From: CAG-390 sp964579135
GTDB taxonomy: Bacteria > Bacillota > Clostridia > Oscillospirales > CAG-272
DNA: 22,155 nucleotides
Assembly (NCBI GenBank): GCA_964579135.1
Contig: CAZOFD010000027.1
Span: 1 to 22,155 of the forward strand
Direction of reading: 5' to 3'
Of the stretch, positions 7,674-15,580 are shown in pieces. The notes under the pieces were generated by a model, which saw nothing but the letters and a program-made list of their open reading frames with translations, searched no databases and had not been told where the DNA came from. Both the position numbers and the translations under genes were made by a program. Numbering within the stretch: position 1 is the first letter of the stretch; each line of letters begins with the position of its first letter.

Positions 7674-10475
7674 TCAGTCGAAGTTGCCGTAAACGCGGGG
7701 GTCTTTGTTCATTTCCATCTCCATAAGTTGTTGCTTTGTGATAAGAACGTTGCGCGGCTTGTTGCCGTTTTGGGGAGAAACGAGTCCGAGTGCCTCCATT
7801 CGGTCTATGATCTTTGCCGCACGTCCGAAGCCGACGGAGATCTTGCGCTGCAAAAACGACGTTGCGATCGTGCCGTGCTCTACGGCTATGCGCAGCGCCT
7901 CGGTAAAGGCGGGGTCGGCGTCCTGCCGCGGCCCGTCTCCGTACGAATCGTCGTCGGAGCCTTTTTTGTCTGCGGTAAGTCGCTCGGTTTCGCGCTCGAT
8001 CTCCGAGATAAAGGCGTCGTCGTACTCGACCGTCTCGGAGTTGGCTTTGATATAGTCGGTAACGCGCTCGACGTCGGAGTCTGCCACGAACGCGCCCTGC
8101 ACGCGAGTGGGTTTGGGGGCGCCGATGGGGGCGTACAGCATATCGCCCTTGCCGATGAGCTTTTCGGCTCCGGCAACGTCGATGATGATACGCGAGTCGA
8201 CCTGCGATGCGACCGAAAACGCTATGCGCGAGGGGATATTGGCTTTTATAAGACCGGTGATAACGCTGACAGAGGGACGTTGCGTGCCGAGAATGAGGTG
8301 TATCCCCGCGGCGCGCGCTTTTTGCGCCAAGCGCACGATGGATTGCTCGATCTCCGTCGGTGCCGTCATCATAAGGTCCGCAAGCTCGTCGATAAAGATA
8401 ACGATCTTCGGCAGAGGAACGAAATCCGCGTTCTCGTTTCGCATAGCGCGGTTATAACCGTCGAGGTCGCGTGCGTTAACGTCCTCGAAGAGTTCGTAAC
8501 GGTGCTCCATTTCGTTGACTGCGGCGTTAAGCGTACCCGCGGCTTTTTTCATATCGGTAACTACGGGGACTTTTAGGTGCGGAAGTTTGTTGTACATCCC
8601 CATTTCAATCTTTTTCGGGTCTATCATAATAAACTGTACTTCGTCCGGACGCGCTTTATATAGGAGCGAGAGTATGATGCAGTTCATACAAACGGATTTT
8701 CCCGAGCCGGTCGTGCCGGCAATGAGCAGGTGGGGCATTTTGGCAAGGTCGGCGAATATCATATTACCGCCGACGTCTTTGCCGAGGCACGCCGTAAGTT
8801 TGCTCGAACTTGAAAGGAATTTTTCCGATTCGAGCAGCTCGCGAATAAACACCGTTGCACGGGTCTGATTCGGCACTTCGACGCCGACCGCGTTTTTGTT
8901 GGGGATCGGCGCTTCTATTCTTACGGTTGCCGCAAGTTCGAGGGCGATGTCGTCGCTTAGGTTTGCAATGGAGCGCACGCGCGTGCTTGTCTCGGGGTAA
9001 AGTTCGTAGCGGGTTATCGTAGGTCCGCGCGAATATTCGATCTTTTTGATATTGACGTTAAACGCTTTGAGCTTTGCCATCAGCTTTTGCGCGTTGGATC
9101 TGAGTTCGGTCAAAACGTCTTCCTGCGAAACGGTCTCTGGTTCGTGCAGAAGCTCCGTGGGCGGATAAACGTAGACCGAAAGCTGCTCGCTTCGTTTTTT
9201 TCTGTCGGCGGCGGGGTCTACCTCGTCGTCATCTTCTGCCGCAGGTGCGTCGCTTATGGGGGTCATAGTGATCTCGAGCATATCTTCGCCGTCGCTCGGT
9301 TGCGCATTTTGTTGCGCGGGTGCCTTTTTGTTTTCGCCGAGCGTGTTAAAGAGATTTTCTATCAGCGCGCTGTGGTCGTCTATATTTTTCGCTTGCGTGA
9401 CCGTGGGAAGCGGCGAGACGGTGCTCTTTTGCGATGCGGGAGCGGTCGGTTCCTCCTCGTTTGCGTCGGGGGGCGTTTGCGCCGTGTTCGGGGGCTCTTC
9501 GGTAAAATCGATGCTGCCGGAAACGAACGGCTCTTCGGGGGTAAAATCGTCTTCGTCGCCGCTCTCGGGGCACGTCGCCGTGCCCGAGTTTTGGGCTTCG
9601 TCCTCTGCGTCGGCACGTTGTTTGCGCGACGTGCGCCGTTTGCGGCGCGGCGCCTCGTTCGTTTCATTTGCGTATTCGTCCAAGGCGGCAAGCTCGTCTT
9701 TTACAAGACGATTTTTTCGTTCGTCGATCTCGCAATTTCGCTCGTTATCGAGTTTTTCAAGGGCTTGGCGGCGTGCCGCGCGCTTTTCCTGCATAAGCAT
9801 TATGCGATATCTTACGGTTGTGATCACGTATTTCGGCGTAACGCTGAAAAGGAACATAAAGCAGATGACGAGCATTGCCACGAGCAGTATCAGCGAGCCG
9901 ACAAAACCGACAAGGCAACGAAAAGCTCCGCCGATAAGTCCGCCGATAAACCCGCCGCCCGTCAATCCGATTCCGAGCGTCCAGTTTGCGGCGGTGCCGC
10001 CTGTACCGAATATCGATGCGAGGTATATTTTCCAGTTATACGAGTCCTCGTATATGGCGGGGAGTGTGACAAGGTGCACGAGTGCCGCAAGAACGGCAAG
10101 CGCCGCTACGGAAAGGAGCAACTTCATCGGTACCATACCCATATCGACGTACTTTCGCCAATAAACCGCCAAGTTCAGCAGTATCAGCGGTATCGTAAAC
10201 GCGGGCCAACCGAACAACCCGCAAAAAAAGTCGCGCAAAAGCTTTCCGACGATGCCCATAGCGCCGTCGACCTTAGCAAGGCAAAAGCAGGCAAGCAAAA
10301 ATATTGCGCCTACCGTTAAAATATACGGGGCAAATTGGTGAATGAATTTGGCAGAGCGGGGAAGCGCTTCCACCGGTTCTTTGGGCGTGCTCTTTTCGCT
10401 TGTGCGCGCTCCGTTGCGTTTCGGGATCGGCGCTTTATCCGTTTTTTCGGCATTCTTTTTCTTTTTTTCAGCCAC
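7674..10475 (-). CDS. ftsK: FtsK/SpoIIIE family DNA translocase
   Basis: The product has 933 residues. It pumps double-stranded DNA through the division or sporulation septum. The start is GTG 10475, with AAAGGA (10484-10489) 8 nt upstream. Order of parts: a Lys-rich cytoplasmic start, four or five membrane segments (about 43-215), a basic then acidic/Pro-rich linker (about 230-420), the motor domain, and a C-terminal winged-helix gamma domain (about 854-920) that reads orienting sequences. Walker A is GTTGSGKS (587-594) and Walker B is IVIFIDEL with Asp696 and Glu697. LGTQRPSV and the DSRIIID block are also present. Length is at the upper end for the family. Sequence alone does not separate FtsK from SpoIIIE. 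Transcribed alone from 10560-10588. Confidence 0.96.
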   Translation of the reverse strand: MAEKKKKNAEKTDKAPIPKRNGARTSEKSTPKEPVEALPRSAKFIHQFAPYILTVGAIFLLACFCLAKVDGAMGIVGKLLRDFFCGLFGWPAFTIPLILLNLAVYWRKYVDMGMVPMKLLLSVAALAVLAALVHLVTLPAIYEDSYNWKIYLASIFGTGGTAANWTLGIGLTGGGFIGGLIGGAFRCLVGFVGSLILLVAMLVICFMFLFSVTPKYVITTVRYRIMLMQEKRAARRQALEKLDNERNCEIDERKNRLVKDELAALDEYANETNEAPRRKRRTSRKQRADAEDEAQNSGTATCPESGDEDDFTPEEPFVSGSIDFTEEPPNTAQTPPDANEEEPTAPASQKSTVSPLPTVTQAKNIDDHSALIENLFNTLGENKKAPAQQNAQPSDGEDMLEITMTPISDAPAAEDDDEVDPAADRKKRSEQLSVYVYPPTELLHEPETVSQEDVLTELRSNAQKLMAKLKAFNVNIKKIEYSRGPTITRYELYPETSTRVRSIANLSDDIALELAATVRIEAPIPNKNAVGVEVPNQTRATVFIRELLESEKFLSSSSKLTACLGKDVGGNMIFADLAKMPHLLIAGTTGSGKSVCMNCIILSLLYKARPDEVQFIMIDPKKIEMGMYNKLPHLKVPVVTDMKKAAGTLNAAVNEMEHRYELFEDVNARDLDGYNRAMRNENADFVPLPKIVIFIDELADLMMTAPTEIEQSIVRLAQKARAAGIHLILGTQRPSVSVITGLIKANIPSRIAFSVASQVDSRIIIDVAGAEKLIGKGDMLYAPIGAPKPTRVQGAFVADSDVERVTDYIKANSETVEYDDAFISEIERETERLTADKKGSDDDSYGDGPRQDADPAFTEALRIAVEHGTIATSFLQRKISVGFGRAAKIIDRMEALGLVSPQNGNKPRNVLITKQQLMEMEMNKDPRVYGNFD

Positions 10476-10559
10476 GGCTTTGTTCCTTTCAAGCAGATTG
10501 CGTAATATTTTATGGGTCCGAATGGAGTAAATATAAAAAAACAGGGCATAGATATATTC

Positions 10560-10588
10560 AGTATACCATAACGAAAGCGAAAATTCAA
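10560..10588 (-). promoter_or_regulatory. Extended -10 promoter of ftsK
   Basis: On the minus strand, -35 TTGAAT (10583-10588) and -10 TATACT (10560-10565) are separated by 17 bp, with TG one base before the -10 (extended -10). Confidence 0.8.
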
Positions 10589-10623
10589 GTGTTCGATAAA
10601 ATAAGACGAACGCTTTGCCGTAT

Positions 10624-10800
10624 AAGGGCGTTTTTCCGCAAACTCACGACAGTCGGGCAGGGCAGAGTTTACTTCGCGGCGCTTTTCCTGAACAAAAACG
10701 CCCTTTCGCAAAGGGACGAGCTCTTGCACGGCGAGACAACCTCGGCTTGGGCAAGACGCTGTCATAACTTCGGCGATGGAGCGGTTGCTCGACTAAAATG
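10624..10800 (+). promoter_or_regulatory. Candidate structured leader upstream of the TauE/SafE pair
   Basis: A perfect 12-bp inverted repeat, AAGGGCGTTTTT (10624-10635) and AAAAACGCCCTT (10694-10705), encloses a second nested helix: CCGC+AAACTC (10636-10645) with GAGTTT (10665-10670) and GCGG (10676-10679). The 3' part to 10800 has further short complementary segments. The region is not coding in any convincing frame and precedes a transporter operon, so a cis-acting RNA is possible. It matches no riboswitch class I recognise. Strand is inferred from the downstream genes. Confidence 0.35.
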
Positions 10801-10829
10801 ACTGAATTTAAAATAAGGCGGTGAACGAA

Positions 10830-11207
10830 GTGAAAAAACGGCGTTTGACTCACGTTATTATCGGAGCGATAGCCGGATTTATAAACGGACTTCTCGGTGC
10901 GGGCGGAGGAATATTGCTTGTCAGAGGTGCGAGCCGCTTGAGCGAGGGGGAGAAGCGCGACCCACGCGACGTTTTCGCGTCGGCTCTTTGCGTTATGATG
11001 CCCGCGTCGGCGCTGTCCGTGGCGGCGTATATCTTTCGCGGCAACGTTATCGCGTACGACGCGACGTCGTATATCATTCCCGCGGTCATAGGGGGGATTG
11101 TGGGAGCGATATTGCTCGAGCGCACGGACGTTCGTGTTTTGCGGCTCGCTTTTTCGCTGATAAGCGTTTGGTCGGGAGTTTGGATAGTTTGGTCGCGATT
11201 TTTTTGA
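10830..11207 (+). CDS. Half-size TauE/SafE family membrane protein, N-terminal type
   Basis: The product has 125 residues. The start is GTG 10830 rather than the in-frame GTG at 10821, because AAGGCGGTGA (10815-10824), one mismatch from the full anti-Shine-Dalgarno complement, ends 5 nt before 10830 and overlaps 10821. The protein begins basic and has about four membrane segments. The family signature G-x-x-NGLLGAGGG is near the N-terminus. TauE/SafE permeases export sulfite, sulfonates or other organic anions and usually have two such halves in one chain of about 250 residues. Here only one half is present, and a second gene 49 bp downstream supplies the other, so the two probably form a heteromeric transporter. 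The substrate is unknown. Confidence 0.85.
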   Translation: MKKRRLTHVIIGAIAGFINGLLGAGGGILLVRGASRLSEGEKRDPRDVFASALCVMMPASALSVAAYIFRGNVIAYDATSYIIPAVIGGIVGAILLERTDVRVLRLAFSLISVWSGVWIVWSRFF

Positions 11208-11256
11208 CCGACGCCGTCAAGCCGACGGAAAGTAATAAGGAGTGCGGGGAGGGGAA

Positions 11257-11649
11257 ATGAATATTTCGGATTTTTTTATCGGTATATGTATCGCCGTGCT
11301 GTCGGGAATGGGCGTGGGCAGCGGCGGCTTGCTTACGATATATTTGACTTTGGCGTGTGAGTTCGGACAGATCGAGGCGCAGGGGATAAATCTCCTTTTT
11401 TTCGTTCTCGCTTCGGCGTCGTCGCTTGCTGTGCACGTTTGCCGCAGAAAGATACCGTGGGCAAGCGTCGGATGTCAAACTCTCGGCGCACTGCTCGGAG
11501 CTGCCCTCGGAGCCGTTACGGCAACTCATTCGAACCCTGAGGTTATCAAGTTGCTTTTCGGTATTATGCTGATATGCGTGGGAGTGCCCTCGCTTTTGCG
11601 AGAGATAAAGAGTTTGGCTGCTTCACGGCGCGATCGAGCGAAAAAATAA
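11257..11649 (+). CDS. Half-size TauE/SafE family membrane protein, second subunit
   Basis: The product has 130 residues. ATG 11257 is preferred over the in-frame GTG at 11242, because GGAGG (11248-11252) sits just upstream of the ATG and the ATG opens directly into a membrane segment. The TauE/SafE loop appears as LSGMGVGSGGLLTIYL. About four membrane segments are seen, ending in a basic cytoplasmic tail (SRRDRAKK). It follows the first half gene by 49 bp with no terminator between, so they share an operon. Two separate half-proteins in the same order as the two halves of full-length TauE suggest a split or never-fused form. A long hairpin terminator follows at 11687. Confidence 0.85.
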   Translation: MNISDFFIGICIAVLSGMGVGSGGLLTIYLTLACEFGQIEAQGINLLFFVLASASSLAVHVCRRKIPWASVGCQTLGALLGAALGAVTATHSNPEVIKLLFGIMLICVGVPSLLREIKSLAASRRDRAKK

Positions 11650-11686
11650 AAAGCCGAGGTGTGTAGCCTTTCGATTTTTTGCCGAT

Positions 11687-11746
11687 AAAACAGATACCCG
11701 TGCGCAAGTCTCTTTACGTCTTGCGCACGGGTATCTGTTTTCGATT
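11687..11746. terminator. Long bidirectional hairpin terminator
   Basis: Perfect 22-nt arms (11687-11708 and 11720-11741) with an 11-nt loop, A-rich on the left and TTTT on the right. It can end the TauE/SafE transcript on the plus strand and the DUF1292 or small-RNA transcript on the minus strand. Confidence 0.88.
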
Positions 11747-11749
11747 TTA

Positions 11750-11981
11750 TCCCGCCCGACCGTGTACCGCAGGAGGAAACCCTGCCGTGCAAGGTGGGAT
11801 CCTATCTTTGGCATCACTGCTCCCAACGTCCGCACCGCCGCCGAGACAAGTCGATCGGAAACGACGGGCGGGAGGTCTGCAAAACAGCCGCCGAGCACCT
11901 ATCGGACCCCTAAATATCAATGTAGGTTCCGTGTAGCGATATCACGAGAGGGGCAGGAAATATATTGTTCGTTGCGGAACC
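11750..11981. ncRNA. Candidate structured non-coding RNA (rod-like, 6S-like layout)
   Basis: No gene is visible between the hairpin at 11687-11741 and the DUF1292 gene. Complementary segments nest as follows in plus coordinates. A 9-bp closing helix joins 11750-11758 to 11865-11873. A small hairpin joins GCAGG (11769-11773) to CCTGC (11781-11785). A distal helix joins GTGC (11787-11790) to GCAC (11832-11835) and TGGGA (11795-11799) to TCCCA (11821-11825). GGTTCCG (11925-11931) can pair with CGGAACC (11975-11981). A closed stem, an open middle with one small hairpin, and a distal stem resemble 6S RNA in outline, but I recognise no 6S sequence signature and see no strong promoter. The minus strand is favoured because it would run into a terminator. 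Identity is uncertain. Confidence 0.35.
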
Positions 11982-11989
11982 GACGCTCG

Positions 11990-12304
11990 TCAGTTCTCGT
12001 CGTAATCGTATTCCGCGTTGAAAGCGTCGTCGAATATTGCGGCGACCTTGTCAAATTCGCCGTCATCCTCTATCTCGACGAGGTCTTCGTTGCCGTCGTC
12101 GTCCTTAACGCTTTTAAGGATGATGTATTCGGTAAATCCTCCGTCCTCGTCTGCGGAGCCGGCGGGGATCAGCGCAAAATATTGATTGCCGTCGGAGTTG
12201 CAACCTCCTATAAGTTCAAAGTCGATTTCGTTGTCGTTTTCGTCAAGCAAAGTTACGATTTCGGGCTCGCCGCTTTCTTCGATAAGATCTTTTTCGTTTG
12301 CCAT
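11990..12304 (-). CDS. DUF1292 (YrzB-like) acidic protein
   Basis: The product is a small, very acidic protein of 104 residues. ATG 12304 has GAAAGG (12316-12321) 11 nt upstream. The DUF1292 pattern is clear: residues after position 15 give IVTLLDENDNEIDFELIG, then a YFALIP block and a YIILK block, each a beta strand of the family's small domain. The C-terminal third is Asp/Glu-rich (DLVEIEDDGEFDKV). The family is common in Firmicutes and its biochemical role is not established. It has its own strong promoter (12329-12357) placed at the 3' end of hemW, so it is expressed independently of the lepA-hemW unit. Confidence 0.88.
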   Translation of the reverse strand: MANEKDLIEESGEPEIVTLLDENDNEIDFELIGGCNSDGNQYFALIPAGSADEDGGFTEYIILKSVKDDDGNEDLVEIEDDGEFDKVAAIFDDAFNAEYDYDEN

Positions 12305-12328
12305 AGCATATTAAGCCTTTCTTTTATT

Positions 12329-12357
12329 ATTATATCACGTTTTTCGATATTTGTGAA
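12329..12357 (-). promoter_or_regulatory. Strong extended -10 promoter of the DUF1292 gene
   Basis: On the minus strand, -35 TTCACA (12352-12357) and -10 TATAAT (12329-12334) are separated by 17 bp, with TGA directly before the -10 (extended -10). Confidence 0.85.
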
Positions 12358-12378
12358 CGGAAATTATTGCCGCGTGAT

Positions 12379-13575
12379 TTATGCCTCGGCGTCGTCGAGA
12401 TCGAGAACGCCGGAAAGTATGTAGTTCGAAACGAACATACCCGGGGTGGTAAAGCGATATCTGTCCGCGCTCTTTTCCACAAAACCGCCGCCGACGAATT
12501 CGTCAAGCCGCTTGCCGTATTTTTCGGCAAAGGGAACGCCGAAACGTTTTTCGAACTCGGAGGGACGTATCCCCTCTTCGAGCCGCATTCCGAGCATAAC
12601 GTATTCTTCCATACATTCGCGCGAAGTGATTTTGTCGCACGAGGTAACTATGTTTATGTTGTTGCCGATTATCTCAAGAGCGTCCGTATAGTCGCTGATG
12701 ACCCGCGTGGTGGAGAATCTTTCGCCCTCGAAGTACGAGTGTGCGCTCGCTCCGAGCCCGAGGTATTCGTCGCAATGCCAATATTTAAGATTGTGAAGCG
12801 AACGACATTCGGGCAGGGAAAAATTCGAGATTTCGTATCTTTTGAGCCCGCGCGAAGCAAGGTAGGAAACGGCGCTCGTATACATTGCGTATTCCGCGTC
12901 CTCGCCGGGAAGAACGAGCGAATCCTTTTTGTCCGCGAACGGCGTGCCGTTTTCGATCTTTAAAGAATAGAGAGAGACGTGGTCGGGCTCGAGATTGCAC
13001 AGCGACGTGAGCGAACGCAGGAAACTCTGCTCGGTTTGCTCGGGGATGCCGTACATAAGGTCTGCGCTGATATTGTCGAAATCCGCGCGGCGCGCCGCGT
13101 CGTAAGTTTGCACAAAATCTTTAAATCCGTGCGTTCTGCCGAGTGCCCTCAGTTCGTTTTCGTGTGCGCTTTGCAAGCCGATGCTGAGGCGATTTACGCC
13201 GAGGCGGCGCAAACGGCGAAGCTGCTTGAAATCGCAAGTGGCGGGATTTGCCTCGAACGAAAATTCCGCGCGGCGCGCTATGCGGAAATTGGCGTATATC
13301 GCCTCTATTATCCTTGCAAGCCTTTTTTCGTCAAGCGACGTCGGCGTTCCGCCGCCTATATAAACGCTGTCGATCTCGTAAGGTCTGCAACGGTTGCTCC
13401 AATCCTCCATTTGCAGGATCAGCGCGTCCGTGTAGTGCTCTATCACGCTTTGTCCGTTCGGCACGAACGAACAAAAATCGCAGTATTCGCATTTGCTTTT
13501 GCAAAACGGGATGTGGATATAAAGACCGAGCGGCTTTTTTTCTTTTTTCATTTTACCGTTTACCGTGGCTTTCAT
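12379..13575 (-). CDS. hemW: Radical SAM heme chaperone HemW
   Basis: The product has 398 residues. HemW binds a 4Fe-4S cluster and S-adenosylmethionine and hands heme to respiratory enzymes; it is often misnamed coproporphyrinogen oxidase HemN. The radical SAM cysteines are CKSKCEYC (Cys25, Cys29, Cys32), and GGGTP at 74-78 is the SAM-binding turn. A later HNLKYWHCDEYLGLGASAHS block has the HNxxYW signature that separates HemW from HemN. An additional Cys35 follows the motif where HemW proteins usually have Asn. ATG 13575 is preferred to the in-frame Met9, because an AAAGGG lies upstream of it and none lies before Met9. The spacing of 12 nt is long and a small GGCG-AAAG-CGCC hairpin sits in between. 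It lies 46 bp after lepA, the classic Firmicutes order. Confidence 0.95.
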   Translation of the reverse strand: MKATVNGKMKKEKKPLGLYIHIPFCKSKCEYCDFCSFVPNGQSVIEHYTDALILQMEDWSNRCRPYEIDSVYIGGGTPTSLDEKRLARIIEAIYANFRIARRAEFSFEANPATCDFKQLRRLRRLGVNRLSIGLQSAHENELRALGRTHGFKDFVQTYDAARRADFDNISADLMYGIPEQTEQSFLRSLTSLCNLEPDHVSLYSLKIENGTPFADKKDSLVLPGEDAEYAMYTSAVSYLASRGLKRYEISNFSLPECRSLHNLKYWHCDEYLGLGASAHSYFEGERFSTTRVISDYTDALEIIGNNINIVTSCDKITSRECMEEYVMLGMRLEEGIRPSEFEKRFGVPFAEKYGKRLDEFVGGGFVEKSADRYRFTTPGMFVSNYILSGVLDLDDAEA

Positions 13576-13621
13576 TTGGCGAAAGCGCCCTTTCGTTTGA
13601 AGATTCGGAAAGATGGGTGGA

Positions 13622-15436
13622 TTATTTTTCGTCGTCGCCGAGCTTAAGTACCGCCATAAACGCCTCGGGAGATATCTGCACCGAGCCGAGTTTTCGCATC
13701 TTCTTTTTGCCCTCTTTTTGTTTTTCGAGCAACTTTTTCTTTCTTGTTATATCGCCGCCGTAACATTTCGCAAGCACGTCTTTACGCATAGCTTTGACCG
13801 TTTCTCGTGCGATAATGCGCGAGCCTACGGCTGCTTGGATGGGTATCTCGAAAAGTTGGCGCGGGATGTTGTCTTTCAGCCTTTCGGCGATCTTTCGCGC
13901 TCTTGCGTAGGCTTTTTCCTCGTGAACGATAAAAGACAGCGCATCGACCTGCTCGCCGTTCAGCAAAAAGTCGAGTTTGCAGAGCTTTGAGGGGCGATAT
14001 TCGAGAAATTCGTAATCAAGCGAGGCGTAGCCGCGCGAACGGCTTTTCAGCGCGTCGAAAAAGTCGTATATTATCTCGTTCAGCGGCAACTCGTAATGCA
14101 GATCTACGCGAACGGAGTCGAGATATTTCATATCGACGAAAACGCCGCGCCTGTCTTGGCATAGGTCCATAAGTCCGCCGACGTATTCGGTGGGGGTGAT
14201 TATGCTTGCTTTGACGATGGGCTCGAAAGCGGTGTCGATATCGTCGGCAGTGGGGTAGCTCGAGGGGTTGTCGATTTTGACTTTCGCCCCCGTGCGCAGC
14301 TTGACCTCGTATATAACGCTCGGCGCCGTGGTTATGAGATCGAGGTTAAACTCGCGTTCAAGGCGCTCCTCGATTATCTCCATATGCAAAAGTCCGAGAA
14401 ATCCGCAATGGAAACCGAATCCGAGCGCGGTCGAGGTCTCGGGCTCGAAAGTCAGTGCGGCGTCGTTGAGGCGGAGCTTTTCAAGTGCGTCGCGCAGATC
14501 GCCGTATTTTGCGCCGTCTTCGGGATATATACCGGCGTATACCATAGGGCGCACCGCTTTAAACCCGGGGAGGGCTTCCGCGGCGGGGCGCTCGGCGTGC
14601 GTTACCGTATCTCCGACTCGCGTCAGCGCAATGTTCTTTATCGAAGCGGTTATATATCCGACCTCGCCGACGGACAGCGATTCGCGCTCTTTAAGTCCGT
14701 AGGGTTCCATCGTTCCGACGGCGGTAACGTCAAACGTTGCCCCCGTGCTCATAAGCAGGATCTTGTCTCCGGCGGACAGCTTGCCGTCGAGGATCCTTAT
14801 ATAAACGACAACCCCGAGATACGAGTCGTAATACGAGTCGAATATCAGTGCTTTGAGCGGAGCGTCGGGGTCTCCTACGGGTGCGGGAACGTCGTTTACG
14901 ACGGCTTCAAGCACGTCCGAGATATTGAGCCCCGTTTTCGCCGAAACGGCGGGGCAGTCTTCGGCGGGTATGCCGATTATCTCTTCGATCTCATGCCGAC
15001 ACGAGTCGACGTCGGCGGAGGGAAGGTCTATTTTGTTGATAACGGGAACTATTTCGAGATCAGCGTCGGCGGCGAGATATGCGTTTGCAAGCGTTTGCGC
15101 CTCGATGCCCTGCGTTGCGTCGACGACGAGCAGTGCGCCCTCGCAGGCGTTGAGCGAGCGCGACACCTCGTAGTTAAAGTCGACGTGACCGGGGGTGTCT
15201 ATAAGATTCAACACGTAAGGTTTGCCGTTGGCGGCGTTGTAGTCGAGACGAACGGCGCGAGCTTTTATGGTGATCCCGCGCTCTTTTTCAAGCTCCATAT
15301 TGTCAAGCACACGGTCCTCCATCTCGCGCTTTGCGAGCGTGCCCGTGGCTTCGAGCAAACGGTCCGCAAGGGTGCTTTTACCGTGGTCTATATGTGCTAT
15401 TATCGAAAAGTTGCGTATCAACTTGGGGTCTGTCAT
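13622..15436 (-). CDS. lepA: Elongation factor 4 (LepA), ribosome-bound GTPase
   Basis: The product has 604 residues, the usual length. LepA is a translational GTPase that acts on stalled or initiating ribosomes. G-box motifs are intact: AHIDHGKST (14-22), DTPGH (80-84), NKID (134-137), then the SAK box. The EF-G-like beta-barrel and domain V follow, and the LepA-specific C-terminal domain is present (GSRIIARETVKAMRKDV and the Lys-rich KKKLLEKQKEGKKK tail). ATG 15436 has AAAGGA with 8 nt spacing. It is transcribed from the promoter at 15471-15499 together with hemW. Confidence 0.98.
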   Translation of the reverse strand: MTDPKLIRNFSIIAHIDHGKSTLADRLLEATGTLAKREMEDRVLDNMELEKERGITIKARAVRLDYNAANGKPYVLNLIDTPGHVDFNYEVSRSLNACEGALLVVDATQGIEAQTLANAYLAADADLEIVPVINKIDLPSADVDSCRHEIEEIIGIPAEDCPAVSAKTGLNISDVLEAVVNDVPAPVGDPDAPLKALIFDSYYDSYLGVVVYIRILDGKLSAGDKILLMSTGATFDVTAVGTMEPYGLKERESLSVGEVGYITASIKNIALTRVGDTVTHAERPAAEALPGFKAVRPMVYAGIYPEDGAKYGDLRDALEKLRLNDAALTFEPETSTALGFGFHCGFLGLLHMEIIEERLEREFNLDLITTAPSVIYEVKLRTGAKVKIDNPSSYPTADDIDTAFEPIVKASIITPTEYVGGLMDLCQDRRGVFVDMKYLDSVRVDLHYELPLNEIIYDFFDALKSRSRGYASLDYEFLEYRPSKLCKLDFLLNGEQVDALSFIVHEEKAYARARKIAERLKDNIPRQLFEIPIQAAVGSRIIARETVKAMRKDVLAKCYGGDITRKKKLLEKQKEGKKKMRKLGSVQISPEAFMAVLKLGDDEK

Positions 15437-15470
15437 TCGGGCATTCCTTTGCTTTAGTATATTCGCATTT

Positions 15471-15499
15471 ATTATATATCAAAAACGTTTTTTGCACAA
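15471..15499 (-). promoter_or_regulatory. Promoter of lepA-hemW
   Basis: On the minus strand, -10 TATAAT (15471-15476) is a perfect hexamer. The -35 TTGTGC (15494-15499) is weak. The spacer is 17 bp. Confidence 0.65.
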
Positions 15500-15555
15500 T
15501 AGGTAATTGAAACAAAAATCCGATTTGCCGATATTTTTGTCCGTTGTGCCTAAGC

Positions 15556-15578
15556 GGCGAGTCGACGGTCGCCTCGCC
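15556..15578 (-). other. Hairpin after the MecA-like gene (terminator without T run)
   Basis: GGCGAG (15556-15561) pairs with CTCGCC (15573-15578), with an inner CGA/TCG helix. It begins directly after the stop codon of the adaptor gene but no T run follows, so it may protect the 3' end or terminate weakly. Confidence 0.4.
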
Positions 15579-15580
15579 CG

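Noticed and set aside
9087..10319. Open frame of 410 codons on the plus strand
   Set aside because: It is antisense to the FtsK linker and membrane region, with a Cys/Arg-rich product unlike any family and no start signal.
11750..11981. tmRNA, RNase P RNA or SRP RNA
   Set aside because: None of the conserved sequence blocks of these RNAs was found, such as the tmRNA tRNA-like ends, the GAGGAAAGTCC block of RNase P or the GGAAG-AGCAG loop of SRP RNA.
12379..13575. Oxygen-independent coproporphyrinogen oxidase HemN
   Set aside because: The HNxxYW block and the neighbour lepA identify HemW, the heme chaperone. The CX3CX2CXC pattern of true HemN is not present.
14384..15457. Open frame of 357 codons on the plus strand
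   Set aside because: It is antisense to lepA, which is full length with all GTPase motifs.
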